DNA from: Azophilus sp965199705 | GTDB taxonomy: Bacteria > Pseudomonadota > Gammaproteobacteria > Pseudomonadales > Azotimanducaceae | Reading direction: 5' to 3' | Assembly: GCA_965199705.1 (NCBI GenBank) | Contig: OZ241359.1 | Span: 310,001-374,000, forward strand | Length of the DNA: 64,000 nt | Part shown: one piece after another, positions 44,306-53,845 of the stretch | How the letters are laid out: every line of letters begins with the position of its first letter | How positions within the stretch are numbered: position 1 is the first letter of the stretch | Position numbers and translations under genes: made by a program | The notes under the pieces: generated by a model | Databases searched by the model: none | What the model saw: the letters and a program-made list of their open reading frames with translations, nothing else | What the model was told of the DNA's origin: nothing

Positions 44306-44316
44306 GCGCAACTCTA

Positions 44317-45228
44317 TCAGGTGGTCAGTTCTATCAGGTCTCGCATGGACTCAAGCAGCCGCGACTCATCCGCCTGGCGGATTCGAAGCCTGGTGGCCAC
44401 GCAAAGGGTTGCGCCAAGCGTTGACTCGTACTCGGCAAGCCGGTCCGCCACATATCGCTTGTCACCGATGAGCGCCCAGTCCTCCACAGCGACATTCGGG
44501 TCTCGTCGCGGTCTGCCCAACGTTGTCAGATGATTGCGTATGGCCTGCGTTTCACTGCGGCTGCGGCTTATGTAGATGGTGCGCATGATGGGCCGGAGCT
44601 TGTCCACGGCTCGCCCGGCCTCTCTTGCTGCTGCGTCGCACAAATCAAAGTTGGCGCGCAGGTCTGACAGGGTCTCCATGGGCGACGCCAGATACGGCAG
44701 CCCCAGACTGCCGGCCTGCGCCAATGCCTTGGGGCCGAAGGCGGCCACCCATACGGGCGGATGCGGGCGCTGCACAGGCAGGGGATTCAACACCAGCGGC
44801 GGCTCGGTGTGGGCGTTGATCGCCTCGCCTGACCAGGCGCGGATCATGGTCGAGAGATGGGCTTCAAACAGTGAGCGCTTGTCCTTCGGCGCGACGTTGA
44901 AAGCCCGCAACATGGGGCTGGACCAACCCCTGCCGACGCCGAGCAGGACCCGACCGCCGGAAAGTTGATCCAGAACCGCGACCTGCTCAGCCGCCTGCAG
45001 GGGGTTGCGCATCGGCAGCAGATAGGATGTGGTGCCGAGACGGATGCGTTCAGTCTGCGTTGCCACAGCAGCCAGCAGCATGAGCGGGTCTGGCAGTGCG
45101 CCTTCCGTGAAGTGGCTCTCCGGCAACCAGAAGGAATCGTAGCCGAGATCCTCGGCAATGCGCGCCTGGCCCGCCAGAGATTGCGCGCGCAGGTCGTTGA
45201 AGCTCCAGGGCGTGAGGCCGAAGCGCAT
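44317..45228 (-). CDS. Luciferase-like (LLM class) flavin-dependent oxidoreductase
   Basis: 303-residue TIM-barrel flavin monooxygenase-like protein. Marks are AEDLGYDSFWLPESHF, RIRLGTTSYLLPMRNPLQAAEQVAVLDQLSGGR (positions about 45070-44950) and LLGVGRGW. Different from the LLM gene at 6416. The LysR gene lies 22 bp upstream on the same strand; substrate unknown. Confidence 0.87.
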   Translation of the reverse strand: MRFGLTPWSFNDLRAQSLAGQARIAEDLGYDSFWLPESHFTEGALPDPLMLLAAVATQTERIRLGTTSYLLPMRNPLQAAEQVAVLDQLSGGRVLLGVGRGWSSPMLRAFNVAPKDKRSLFEAHLSTMIRAWSGEAINAHTEPPLVLNPLPVQRPHPPVWVAAFGPKALAQAGSLGLPYLASPMETLSDLRANFDLCDAAAREAGRAVDKLRPIMRTIYISRSRSETQAIRNHLTTLGRPRRDPNVAVEDWALIGDKRYVADRLAEYESTLGATLCVATRLRIRQADESRLLESMRDLIELTT

Positions 45229-45250
45229 GCAGGTCGTGCTCGTGGCCCGC

Positions 45251-46174
45251 TCAGCCCGCTTCCGCCGTCACGATGCCATGCAAGGTGGCGAAGCAGGTGC
45301 TGATGGCCGTGCTGATGAAACCGCGCATGAAGGGCGCGTCGGCCTGGTCTTCGCGCACGGCGGCGAACAGGGTCGGCCAGACGCCGTCTTCGCCGAGCGA
45401 AGTCGTGACGATGAGATGCCTGGCTCGATAGTCATGTAATGCCCAGTCCGGCAGACAGGCAAGGCCGCGGCCGGCGGCTGCCAGCTGAATCATCATGGCG
45501 GTGAGCTCGGTGTGCCGGATAGCTGCCGGTTCAATGCCGGCAGGGTCCAGAAATCTGGCGAATACGTCCAGGCGCTGGCGTTCCACCGGGTAGGTAATCA
45601 GGGTTTCGCCCGCCAGGTCAGCCGGGTCTGCCCAGGGTCGGGCGGCCAGTGGGTGGTCAGGCGCGCACGCGAGTTGCGCCTCGTAGCTGAAGAGTGGCAG
45701 GTATTGCAATCCCAGCCCGGGTTGCGGATCGGACGTTACCACCAGGTCAAGGTCTCCCCGGCGCAACGCCGGCAATGGCGCGAAGTGAAAGCCGGAGGAG
45801 ACGTCCAGTTCAACGTCCGGCCAGCTGGATCGGTAGGCGTTGATGGCGGGCAGCAACCAATCGATACAGCTATGGCACTCGATGCCGAGCAGGATTCGTC
45901 CCGAAGCGCCGCCAGCCAGCCGAGCCACGTCTATCTCTGCGCCCTGAACCAGTGGCAGCACATCCTCGGCGAGCGCGAGCAGTCGCTGGCCGGCGCTGCT
46001 GAAGCGCACTGGCCGTGTCTTGCGTATGAAGAGCGGGCAGCCAACGCGCGTTTCCAGCTCCCGCAATTGGTGAGAAAGCGCGGATTGAGTGAGGCATACC
46101 CGCTCGGCCGCATCGGCCAGGCTGCCGGTGTCGCGCAGCGCCGTCAGCGTGCGCAGGTGGCGTAGTTCAAGCAT
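45251..46174 (-). CDS. LysR-family transcription regulator, MetR-like
   Basis: 307 residues. The N-terminal winged helix is LRHLRTLTALRDTGSLADAAERVCLTQSALSHQLRELE, spread over about residues 3-40, and the C-terminal effector domain follows. The start MLELRHLRTL and the sequence SALSHQL are typical of the MetR subgroup, which senses homocysteine, but no met gene is nearby. Start 46174 is chosen over an upstream ATG at 46270 that adds 32 unconserved residues. Unusually it is co-directional with the genes it may control. Confidence 0.87.
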   Translation of the reverse strand: MLELRHLRTLTALRDTGSLADAAERVCLTQSALSHQLRELETRVGCPLFIRKTRPVRFSSAGQRLLALAEDVLPLVQGAEIDVARLAGGASGRILLGIECHSCIDWLLPAINAYRSSWPDVELDVSSGFHFAPLPALRRGDLDLVVTSDPQPGLGLQYLPLFSYEAQLACAPDHPLAARPWADPADLAGETLITYPVERQRLDVFARFLDPAGIEPAAIRHTELTAMMIQLAAAGRGLACLPDWALHDYRARHLIVTTSLGEDGVWPTLFAAVREDQADAPFMRGFISTAISTCFATLHGIVTAEAG

Positions 46175-46284
46175 GGCCTTGTCGGTTCTTGCCGCAAGCG
46201 TGCGGCCAGTGCAAATTGTATTCCCAATGGCGCATCCAAATCGGATACAACCGATTTGAATGCAAGGCAAATAAACTCGGGCTA

Positions 46285-47178
46285 TCAGCGACCTGGCGCA
46301 GGCTCCTGGACGCCGCCGAGATCAAGCATCCCCCGGGGCTTGGCGCCAGCCAGGTCTGAAATCTGCTCGAAGTGGGCGCCAACATCCTCGGCAGATGCGT
46401 TCTGGCCAATCTCGATGCCCTGATTCTCGACAATGGCGGCGACCGAGAACCGTCCGCCCTGCGCCTGCAACACGACGCCATTGGGGGCGTCTTCGCTGCA
46501 CAGAAATACCACAGCGGGCGTCACGAGCTCCGGCCCGAGCGCTGCCAGGGCCGCCTTCGGCATCAGGTTTTCCGTCATCCGGGTGGCCGCGATGGGGGCG
46601 ATGGTGTTGGTGTGGATGTTGTTTCGGGCGCCTTCGATCTTGAGGGTGAGCATCAGGCCCACCAGACCGAGCTTGGCGGCGCCATAGTTGGCCTGGCCGA
46701 AGTTGCCGTAGAGACCTGTTGGGGAAGTGGTCATGACCACCCGGCCATAATTCTGCTCGCGCATGATCGGCCAGACAGCCCGGGTGACATTGACCGAACC
46801 AATCAGATGCACGTCGAGCACAGCCTGAAAATCATCCAGCGCCATCTTCGCAAACGACTTGTCGCGCAGGATGCCGGCGTTGTTGATGACAATGTCCACT
46901 CGGCCCCAGGCGTTCATGGCGTCATCGACGATGCTCTGAGCGCCGGCGCGGTCTGACACCGAGCCGCCGTTGGCGATGGCCTCACCGCCAGCGCTCCGAA
47001 TCTCTGCGACCACGCTCTCGGCTGCATCCGATCCGCCGCCGGAGCCGTCCATGGCGCCGCCGAGATCATTGACAACCACCCGGCAGCCTCGCCTGGCCAG
47101 CTCCAGGGCGTGGCTGCGCCCGAGCCCGCCGCCCGCGCCGGTAATGACAGCAACCCTGTCGGCAAAATCGTAGGCCAT
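46285..47178 (-). CDS. Short-chain dehydrogenase, 3-hydroxyacyl-CoA dehydrogenase-like
   Basis: 297-residue SDR of the multifunctional-enzyme-2 type. Motifs: VITGAGGGLGRSHALELARRG, VVNDLGG, NNAGILRDKSF, Ser in MTTSPTGLYG, and catalytic Y-x3-K in ANYGAAKLG. The C-terminal extension (ENQGIEIGQNASAEDVGAHF) is typical of this subgroup. Likely acts on 3-hydroxyacyl-CoA in a fatty or steroid side-chain pathway. Monocistronic by spacing (110 bp before lysR). Confidence 0.88.
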   Translation of the reverse strand: MAYDFADRVAVITGAGGGLGRSHALELARRGCRVVVNDLGGAMDGSGGGSDAAESVVAEIRSAGGEAIANGGSVSDRAGAQSIVDDAMNAWGRVDIVINNAGILRDKSFAKMALDDFQAVLDVHLIGSVNVTRAVWPIMREQNYGRVVMTTSPTGLYGNFGQANYGAAKLGLVGLMLTLKIEGARNNIHTNTIAPIAATRMTENLMPKAALAALGPELVTPAVVFLCSEDAPNGVVLQAQGGRFSVAAIVENQGIEIGQNASAEDVGAHFEQISDLAGAKPRGMLDLGGVQEPAPGR

Positions 47179-47418
47179 TTCTGCTCCTCGGCATTATTCA
47201 GGGCGCTAGTCTAGCCCGGATTGAGCGTGAATGAATCAGGCAGGGCGTTTGCACGTGCGAAAGCCGTTGTTCCGAGCCGCCGCCTGCTGGCAGCCGCTGC
47301 ACGTTATGCCGTCCACCCTGCAGGCGCCGATGATTTTGCCTGTCTGCATGTCTGCGTGCTCGCCGTGTGTCCAGGGCTCGGATTGGTGTGCAAGGGCTCG
47401 TCTCCTTTGCCGTCCATC

Positions 47419-47441
47419 TGGTATGAATAGTGGCCATACCA
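47419..47441. promoter_or_regulatory. Candidate operator, inverted repeat TGGTATG-N9-CATACCA
   Basis: Perfect 7-bp arms separated by 9 bp, a spacing suited to a dimeric winged-helix regulator such as the FadR-type protein encoded at 53846. Confidence 0.55.
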
Positions 47442-47514
47442 TAGATAGTCGGTGTGGTCATTCATGGTTGCGCACCTGGCATGGACAATCGGTCAGCAAC
47501 TGTGGCACACTAGA

Positions 47515-47535
47515 GTTCATGAAATTGGTATGAAC
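47515..47535. promoter_or_regulatory. Candidate operator, inverted repeat GTTCAT-N9-ATGAAC
   Basis: Perfect 6-bp arms, 114 bp before the receptor start. GTTCA/TGAAC arms recur at 50622-50641 and 53777-53787 in other gaps of the same locus. Confidence 0.5.
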
Positions 47536-47648
47536 CATTCATGCGTCGCTGGTAAGAGATAATGGTAGGCGAGAGTGGTAAGCCACCAATGGCAAGCATG
47601 CATGGCAAGCGTCAACCTTCAACCAGATTTCCTTGGGAGAGAGTTCAA

Positions 47649-50594
47649 ATGTTCCTTACCCGTAGTTGTGCCTTGCTGGTAGCTGGTGCAAGCGCGCTGG
47701 CCTTTGTGCCTGCAAGCCTTGCCCAGGATGATGCGCCAGATCAGCCGGTCCTGGAAGAGATTGTCGTTACCGGCATCCGATCATCTCTGGCGAGCGCGCT
47801 TGAGGAAAAGCGCGCAGCGGATAACCTGGTTGAAGTCATTCAGGCTGAGGATATCGGCAAGCTGCCCGATCAGAATCTGGCAGAAGTGCTTGAGAATGTT
47901 ACCGGCATCCAGATTACTCGAACTGCCGGCGTTGGCACCGGTGTTCAAATTCGTGGCACCAATGCAAACCGCACCGAGATCAATGGGGTGTCCACCGTCG
48001 GCTCCGGGGCTGGACGCAGCGGCATCGATTTCGAGGATGTTTCGGCGGCCATCATCGCGGCTGTCGAAGTTATCAAGGCGCCGGAAGCGAGAACCATTGA
48101 AGGGTCTGTAGGCGGCACGATCAACCTGAGAACGATTCGTCCCCTTGATCTGACCGAGCGGGTCACAGCCATCCGAGTGCAGGGGGAAAACAGCAATCTT
48201 TCCACCGATAGCACGTTTACGCCCAGGATTTCCGGCGCCTGGGGCGACAACTGGGCTACCGATTCCGGAACCTTTGGCGTCATGCTCAGCGGGAGCTTTT
48301 CCGAGCAGGATGTGACGGCTTTCCGCCCTCGCACCGACCGCGACAACAACGTGGCTTCAGGCAGCGACGCCGCAAGCGCACAAGCCTTCAATTTTCTGCC
48401 CATTCAGTTCCTTAACCAGGATTACGACAATTTCGAGTACGAAACCACGAACTTTTCGGGTTCGCTCGAGTGGGCTCCGAGTGATGGTCTGGGCTTGTAC
48501 TTTGACGCAATCATCAATGACCAGGAGCGCAGACAAGAGAGCTCCAGGGTGCAGGGGTCAGGCGTGAGCAGCCTCAGAAACTCATCGATTCCCGACGAAT
48601 TTGAAACGATCAACTTTGGCATGATCGATGGCAGAAGCGGTTCTCAGGATCTTGGAGCCATTGAAGCGGCGCTGCGCGGTCTGATCGGCATCGACCTGGC
48701 AACGGATGATGACGACCCGAATCTGCGGTTCTCTTCAGACACCAACTCGCGCCTGACAGATAGCGAGATATTCAGATTGGGCGCTGACTGGCAGCGAGGC
48801 CGGTGGTCAGGAAGGGTTGAGCTATCTACCTCGACGTCTGACTCCACGACCCCCAGCTTCAATACCACGCTCAACTTCATCAACCCGAACGCGCCTCTGG
48901 ACGCGGGCGGCGCCAACGACAACAGCACGCCCTTTCGCTACGACCTGAGTGACGGCGCCCTGTCCTGGGCCGTCGCGTCTGATGCGCCGGGCGGGCCAAC
49001 TTCGGCACAACTGCTCGATCCTGCAAACGTTGTTCTGCGCGACGTCAACATCAGTCAGGACATATCCGAGAGCGGTGAAGACGCAGCAACGCTTGACTTC
49101 AGCTACGATCTCGGCTGGTCAGGCATTACCACCATCGACTTTGGCTATCGGTACAGCAAGGTGTCAAATCTCAATAACGACGTCCGTACCAACCGCGGTT
49201 TGCGGCGCATGTCCGATTCTCCCAGGGGCAACCTGTTTGCGGAGCTCCTCGTCCCTGGGCCCGACAATTTCAACGAGGCTGATGGCAGAGAGCTATATGT
49301 CGGTGACTTTCTGCTCATTGATCCAGAGCGTGTAGCTTCCGACCCGGAGGGCGTGCTGGCCATGCTGAATGCCGCCATAACCGCCCACGGAGGCTCGCGG
49401 TCCATCAACGAGCCCACTTCGACTGTCGCTGCGTTTTTCGATATCGAAGAGAAGACCAACGCGTTCTACGCACAGGCGAATTTCGACATCGGCATATTCC
49501 GCGGCAATCTTGGCCTGCGTTATGTGGATACTGAAGTGGATTCAACCGGCAATTCGGTAACCAATGGCGTGGCGACCCCGACGACATCGACCGGCAGCTA
49601 TGACTTCCTGTTGCCTCGGTTCAACCTGGTTGCAGCCGTGCATGAAGATGTGCTTCTTCGTGCTGGTTGGGGCAAGGACATCAGGCGCCCGAATTTCGAC
49701 AGCCTGTCAACCTCGACGACATTCAGCACCAGCCCGAACCCGCCTGTTTCGATTGGCAACCCGGGGTTGGAGCCTGAAGAGGTGACCTCGTTTGATATCT
49801 CTGCCGAATGGTACTTTTCGCCCGCAAGCGTCGTCAGCATCGGCTACTTCCACAAGAAGCGCACCGGCCTCTTTGTTCGAACCCAGGACAACCCGTATGA
49901 AGATCCGGTCACCGGATTCCGCGACATCACCGCGCCCTGCGAGCAAGGCGGCATTTTCAATCCCATTGCGGATATCAATGTTTTCGGCCCGGCTGGCGTA
50001 GGGGTTTGTGTTCCGGCAGCGACGACCATCAATGGTGATGGAAAGACCACACAAAAGGGCATTGAAATTGCCTTTCAATACGATCTTTCGCAATTCGAGG
50101 ACAGTCTGGGCTGGGCATCCGGGTTCGGATTCATCGCCAACTTCACCAAGCAGGAGTTCTCTGGCGGCGATACCTTCCTGAATCCGACAAGTCGAGCCCG
50201 GGCGGCATTTGCCTTGACGTCAACCGGCGCCGTTGACGTGACTCTGCGGGGACAGTTGATCGACCTGTCGGAAACCGCCTACAACCTGACGGCTTTCTAT
50301 GAAAGACACGGGATTTCAGCCAGGGTGCGCTATACATGGCGTGAGGCGTATCGTTCGACCGATTTCGGCAGCACTTCCAGCTTCCCCTGGGGCTTCCCCG
50401 TTGTCCAGGAAGACAGAGGACAGCTCAACGCCAGCATCAGTTATGACGTAACCGACAGCTTGAATGTCGGTGTTGAAGCCGTGAATCTCACCGAATCGGA
50501 TGTCAGGCAATCCTGTGTCAATGAAGGCGCTCTTGTGTGCTTCCAGGGCCTGACGGACCGTCGCATCATTGTGGGCGCCAGCTATCGATTCTAG
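47649..50594 (+). CDS. TonB-dependent receptor, alginate locus
   Basis: 981-residue outer-membrane active transporter of the TonB-Xanth-Caul type. Signal peptide: MFLTRSCALLVAGASALAF to about residue 25 (SLAQ). A TonB-box-like EEIVVTGIRSSL follows, then the plug (EDIGKLPDQNLAEVLENVTG, VQIRGTNANRTEINGV) and the 22-strand barrel ending in ASYRF. ATG 47649 has GGGAGAGAG upstream; more upstream in-frame ATGs give no signal peptide. First gene of the locus, probably importing alginate oligomers, by context. Confidence 0.93.
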   Translation: MFLTRSCALLVAGASALAFVPASLAQDDAPDQPVLEEIVVTGIRSSLASALEEKRAADNLVEVIQAEDIGKLPDQNLAEVLENVTGIQITRTAGVGTGVQIRGTNANRTEINGVSTVGSGAGRSGIDFEDVSAAIIAAVEVIKAPEARTIEGSVGGTINLRTIRPLDLTERVTAIRVQGENSNLSTDSTFTPRISGAWGDNWATDSGTFGVMLSGSFSEQDVTAFRPRTDRDNNVASGSDAASAQAFNFLPIQFLNQDYDNFEYETTNFSGSLEWAPSDGLGLYFDAIINDQERRQESSRVQGSGVSSLRNSSIPDEFETINFGMIDGRSGSQDLGAIEAALRGLIGIDLATDDDDPNLRFSSDTNSRLTDSEIFRLGADWQRGRWSGRVELSTSTSDSTTPSFNTTLNFINPNAPLDAGGANDNSTPFRYDLSDGALSWAVASDAPGGPTSAQLLDPANVVLRDVNISQDISESGEDAATLDFSYDLGWSGITTIDFGYRYSKVSNLNNDVRTNRGLRRMSDSPRGNLFAELLVPGPDNFNEADGRELYVGDFLLIDPERVASDPEGVLAMLNAAITAHGGSRSINEPTSTVAAFFDIEEKTNAFYAQANFDIGIFRGNLGLRYVDTEVDSTGNSVTNGVATPTTSTGSYDFLLPRFNLVAAVHEDVLLRAGWGKDIRRPNFDSLSTSTTFSTSPNPPVSIGNPGLEPEEVTSFDISAEWYFSPASVVSIGYFHKKRTGLFVRTQDNPYEDPVTGFRDITAPCEQGGIFNPIADINVFGPAGVGVCVPAATTINGDGKTTQKGIEIAFQYDLSQFEDSLGWASGFGFIANFTKQEFSGGDTFLNPTSRARAAFALTSTGAVDVTLRGQLIDLSETAYNLTAFYERHGISARVRYTWREAYRSTDFGSTSSFPWGFPVVQEDRGQLNASISYDVTDSLNVGVEAVNLTESDVRQSCVNEGALVCFQGLTDRRIIVGASYRF

Positions 50595-50621
50595 CGCCCT
50601 GCCAGCAACCCCAGCAGTCTG

Positions 50622-50641
50622 GTTCAACAAGGGTTGAACCG
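50622..50641. promoter_or_regulatory. Intercistronic inverted repeat GGTTCAAC-N4-GTTGAACC
   Basis: Perfect 8-bp arms in the 76-bp gap between the two receptor genes. Could be an RNA hairpin that tunes expression of the second gene or a DNA operator; there is no T-run, so not a typical intrinsic terminator. Confidence 0.6.
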
Positions 50642-50670
50642 CAACAGGCAGCACAGGAGAGGAGCCGATC

Positions 50671-53600
50671 ATGAACCTACCCAGCGGATTCCCGTTTTCC
50701 AGTCGGTCGGTCAGGCGCTTCAGCCTGGCCGTTGCCCCCGCCGCCCTGGCGCTTGCGTTCGGCAGCGCAGCCGTGGCGCAAGAGGCCGACGAGGCGCAAG
50801 CTGAAGCCGGGCCGATCGAGGAGATAGTCGTTCAGGGCACGCGCCAGGCGATCCAGAGCGCAATCGAGATCAAGCGAGACTCGTTGACCATCGTGGACGG
50901 GCTGTCGGCGGAGGACATCGGCGACCTGCCGGCCCTTTCGATCGGTGAAGCCCTGGAGACGATCACCGGCGCGTCTTCGCACCGCGAGCACGGCGGCGCA
51001 ACCGAGGTGTCGATTCGAGGTCTCGGCCCGTTTCTCGGAGCCACCCTGTTCAACGGGCGGGACGCTACCAACGGCAGCGGTGACCGGTCTGTCAATTTTT
51101 CGCAGTTCCCTTCGGAACTCATGAGCAAGCTGGTCATCAACAAGACACAGAACGCCAGCCTGATCGAGGGCGGCGTATCCGGCGTCATCGAACTGCGCAC
51201 GCTCAGGCCGCTCGACTATGGCAAGCGACGCTTTCAGGCGGACATCAAGGGCAACGCCAACCCGAACCAGCGCGACCTTGACGATCCCATGGAAGGCAAA
51301 TACGGACACCGCGCAACCTTCAGCTATGTGGACCAGCTTGAATTCGGCGACGCCGGCGGGTTCGGCATATCGTTCGGCTACCAGGACAGCGTCATTTCGC
51401 AGCCGGAATCCGAAGTGCGATCATCGAGCCCGACGGGAACATCTCGGTGGGCCTGTCTCAACGACCCCAGCGTCACCACAACCGGATACTACGCCACCAA
51501 CACCAATGACGATTGCGAGGACAATCCGGCCGGCTCCAGCTCCAACACCGGCGACTACAACACGGAGATAGACCCGGATACCGGGCGGGCGATCAGTGAT
51601 GGTCTGGCCTATGCCTGGGCGCCCAGTTCACGCGGCTATCGCCAGAACGACACCTCGGATCAGCGAGACGCCTGGTTCATGGCCTTGCAGCTACAGCCCA
51701 ACGAAGCCTGGGACATCAACCTGGACCTGCAGATTTCCGACCGCACCCAGGCGGAACGCCGGCATGATCTAAACTTTGCCAACGCCAGACGCAATACGCG
51801 GGGCGTGACGGCTGAATCCCTGGTCACCAGCCCCAGCGGCGCTGTCTTTGCCTGGGAAGGCGAGACGGCGATTGAGTCCAACAGCGAGTTGTTCGAGCGC
51901 ACGGAGGAATACATTGGCGGCGGCCTGGCGATTGAATGGGCGGTCAATGATCGGCTCAATGTGTCGGTGGATGCGTCCTATTCCGAAACCACTCGGGAGG
52001 AGCTGCAAATCTTGCTGCGCACCCAATCCGACAACCACGACATCTTCAACATGAGCACCCCGTCCGGCTATCGGCCAGACGTCGCCTGGGACCGCCGTCA
52101 GTCCGGCATCCCGCAGTATGTGATTCAGGACTTTGACGTTCGTGACCGAACGCTCTTTTCTGACGAGTACCGAGTCAGAATCGACTCGGATGTGGACCGG
52201 ACCAACGAGATCTCCGCCATTCGCGCTGACTTTCAATGGGATATGGAAGGCGATTTCCTGAACAGCATCGAGGGCGGTTTGCGCTTTGCGGAGCAGGAGT
52301 ACCTGAATCTCGGCGGTGCCCGCAGAACCTCGCCGAACCTTGACGACAGCAGTGAAGCCGAGCGGGCAGCGATTCTTGCCATGAACGAAAAGTGCGCCAA
52401 CGGAACCTTCCCGGAAGACGACTTCCTGTCGGCTGAGGCGGATGGCCCGCTGGTCACTGTGGTGAATTCCGACACTGGCGAGACCATCTGGGCAGGCAAC
52501 GAATGGGCCACCTTCGACACCCAGTGCATCGTGGACGAAATTGCCGCCTTCCACGATTGGGATACGTCCTATCCAGACCAGGTTCGGGAAAGTCCGTCAA
52601 CCACGGATGTCTCGGAGTTCACGATGGCTGGCTATCTCATGCTCGACTTCTCAAGCAATCTTGGCGACTGGCCGATGCGTGGCAATCTGGGCGTGCGGGT
52701 CGTGAACACGGCGGTTGATTCGTATCAGTGGCGCACCGAGTATTCGATTGTCGATAACGGCGGGTTCCTGTCTTTGGAGGTGGTTGATGGCGCGCCGCTT
52801 GAGCTGGTGAAGGCCGAGGATGACTACACCGAGATCCTGCCGAGCTTCAATGCCGTGATGGAGCTTCGCGAAGACGTTCTCTTGCGTGGCGGCGTGTTTC
52901 GAGGCATTTCCAGAGCCGACATGTCGGACCTGGGATACAACCGCTCCTTCACTCCCAATACGTCTGACGACATCACCGATGTGGACGACCTGATCTCCCG
53001 GGTCTCCGGTTCCGGCAACCCTTACACGCGGGCGCTGCCGTCCTGGAACTTCGACCTGGCGGTCGAGTGGTATCCAACGGCGGATTCAATCGTCGCCGGC
53101 GGCTTCTACTACAAGCAGTTCACGGGCGGTTTCGAGCAGGTGCGCACCACGGAGACCTTCACGGTGGATGGGCAGTCGGTTCAGGCCGACTTCACGGCAA
53201 CCGAAAGCCGGGATGACACCAGCAGCCTGTCCGGCTTCGAGGCCACCGTGGCGCACCGCTTCAACAATGGCCTTGGCTTCAAGTTGAGCTACAACTGGGC
53301 GGATTCTGACTTCGAGTTCGAGGACAGCAACTACGGAACTGTCACCATTCGCAATGCCGATGGCAGCATCTTCTCCGAGACTGCGGGCATCCTCCCCCCG
53401 GGCAATGTGCCAGGCTTTTCCAAACAGGTCTTTTCTGGCCAACTGTACTACCAGATCTGGAAATTCGACTTCCAGACGGTGTACAAGTACCGCAGCGAAT
53501 ACTTTCAGCCATACGTAAGCAACGGAACCCGCCTGCGGTTCGTGGGCGATGTTGGCGTCTGGGAAGGCCGGGCGTCGTATCAGATCAACGACATCTTCAG

Positions 53601-53727
53601 GCTCAGCGTGGAGGTCATAAACTTCCTGGATGAACCGAAGGAACAGTTCTTTTATGTGGACGACGAGTTGGGCGAGGTCAATTCCTATGGGCCGCGTCTG
53701 TTCGTCGGCTTGCGAGCCAAGTTCTGA
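50671..53727 (+). CDS. Second TonB-dependent receptor, alginate locus
   Basis: 1018-residue outer-membrane receptor of the same broad class. Long signal peptide ending about residue 37 (FGSAAVAQ), TonB-box-like PIEEIVVQGTRQAI, plug with EDIGDLPALSIGEALETITG and VSIRGLGPFLGATLFNGR, and a barrel ending in FVGLRAKF. GGAGAGGAG upstream supports ATG 50671. Its plug lacks the usual E-V-L pattern but matches the family Xanthomonas/Caulobacter form. The two receptors differ clearly, so they are not a recent duplication and may take different oligomer sizes. Confidence 0.93.
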   Translation: MNLPSGFPFSSRSVRRFSLAVAPAALALAFGSAAVAQEADEAQAEAGPIEEIVVQGTRQAIQSAIEIKRDSLTIVDGLSAEDIGDLPALSIGEALETITGASSHREHGGATEVSIRGLGPFLGATLFNGRDATNGSGDRSVNFSQFPSELMSKLVINKTQNASLIEGGVSGVIELRTLRPLDYGKRRFQADIKGNANPNQRDLDDPMEGKYGHRATFSYVDQLEFGDAGGFGISFGYQDSVISQPESEVRSSSPTGTSRWACLNDPSVTTTGYYATNTNDDCEDNPAGSSSNTGDYNTEIDPDTGRAISDGLAYAWAPSSRGYRQNDTSDQRDAWFMALQLQPNEAWDINLDLQISDRTQAERRHDLNFANARRNTRGVTAESLVTSPSGAVFAWEGETAIESNSELFERTEEYIGGGLAIEWAVNDRLNVSVDASYSETTREELQILLRTQSDNHDIFNMSTPSGYRPDVAWDRRQSGIPQYVIQDFDVRDRTLFSDEYRVRIDSDVDRTNEISAIRADFQWDMEGDFLNSIEGGLRFAEQEYLNLGGARRTSPNLDDSSEAERAAILAMNEKCANGTFPEDDFLSAEADGPLVTVVNSDTGETIWAGNEWATFDTQCIVDEIAAFHDWDTSYPDQVRESPSTTDVSEFTMAGYLMLDFSSNLGDWPMRGNLGVRVVNTAVDSYQWRTEYSIVDNGGFLSLEVVDGAPLELVKAEDDYTEILPSFNAVMELREDVLLRGGVFRGISRADMSDLGYNRSFTPNTSDDITDVDDLISRVSGSGNPYTRALPSWNFDLAVEWYPTADSIVAGGFYYKQFTGGFEQVRTTETFTVDGQSVQADFTATESRDDTSSLSGFEATVAHRFNNGLGFKLSYNWADSDFEFEDSNYGTVTIRNADGSIFSETAGILPPGNVPGFSKQVFSGQLYYQIWKFDFQTVYKYRSEYFQPYVSNGTRLRFVGDVGVWEGRASYQINDIFRLSVEVINFLDEPKEQFFYVDDELGEVNSYGPRLFVGLRAKF

Positions 53728-53776
53728 AGCGGGCGCCTGGCGTGCGCTGGCAGCTTTGCTGAATGTGTCTGGCAGG

Positions 53777-53787
53777 GTTCAGTGAAC
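53777..53787. promoter_or_regulatory. Inverted repeat GTTCA-G-TGAAC before the regulator gene
   Basis: Short palindrome in the 118-bp gap before the FadR-type gene. Same arm sequence as two other repeats in this locus, with different spacing. Confidence 0.4.
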
Positions 53788-53845
53788 GGCCCGGTGGCGA
53801 GTTCGGCGCGGGCAACCGGTGACGATTCTCACTGAGGGGATTGAT

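Larger units (their letters stand above)
47179..47648. promoter_or_regulatory. Regulatory region upstream of the alginate locus
   Basis: 470 bp without a gene. It contains TGGTATG-N9-CATACCA (47419-47441), GTTCAT-N9-ATGAAC (47515-47535) and, at 47323-47363, a stretch resembling the core of the MITE-like element. The two inverted repeats are placed where operators for the first receptor gene are expected; GGGAGAGAG at 47635-47643 is its ribosome binding site. Confidence 0.55.
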
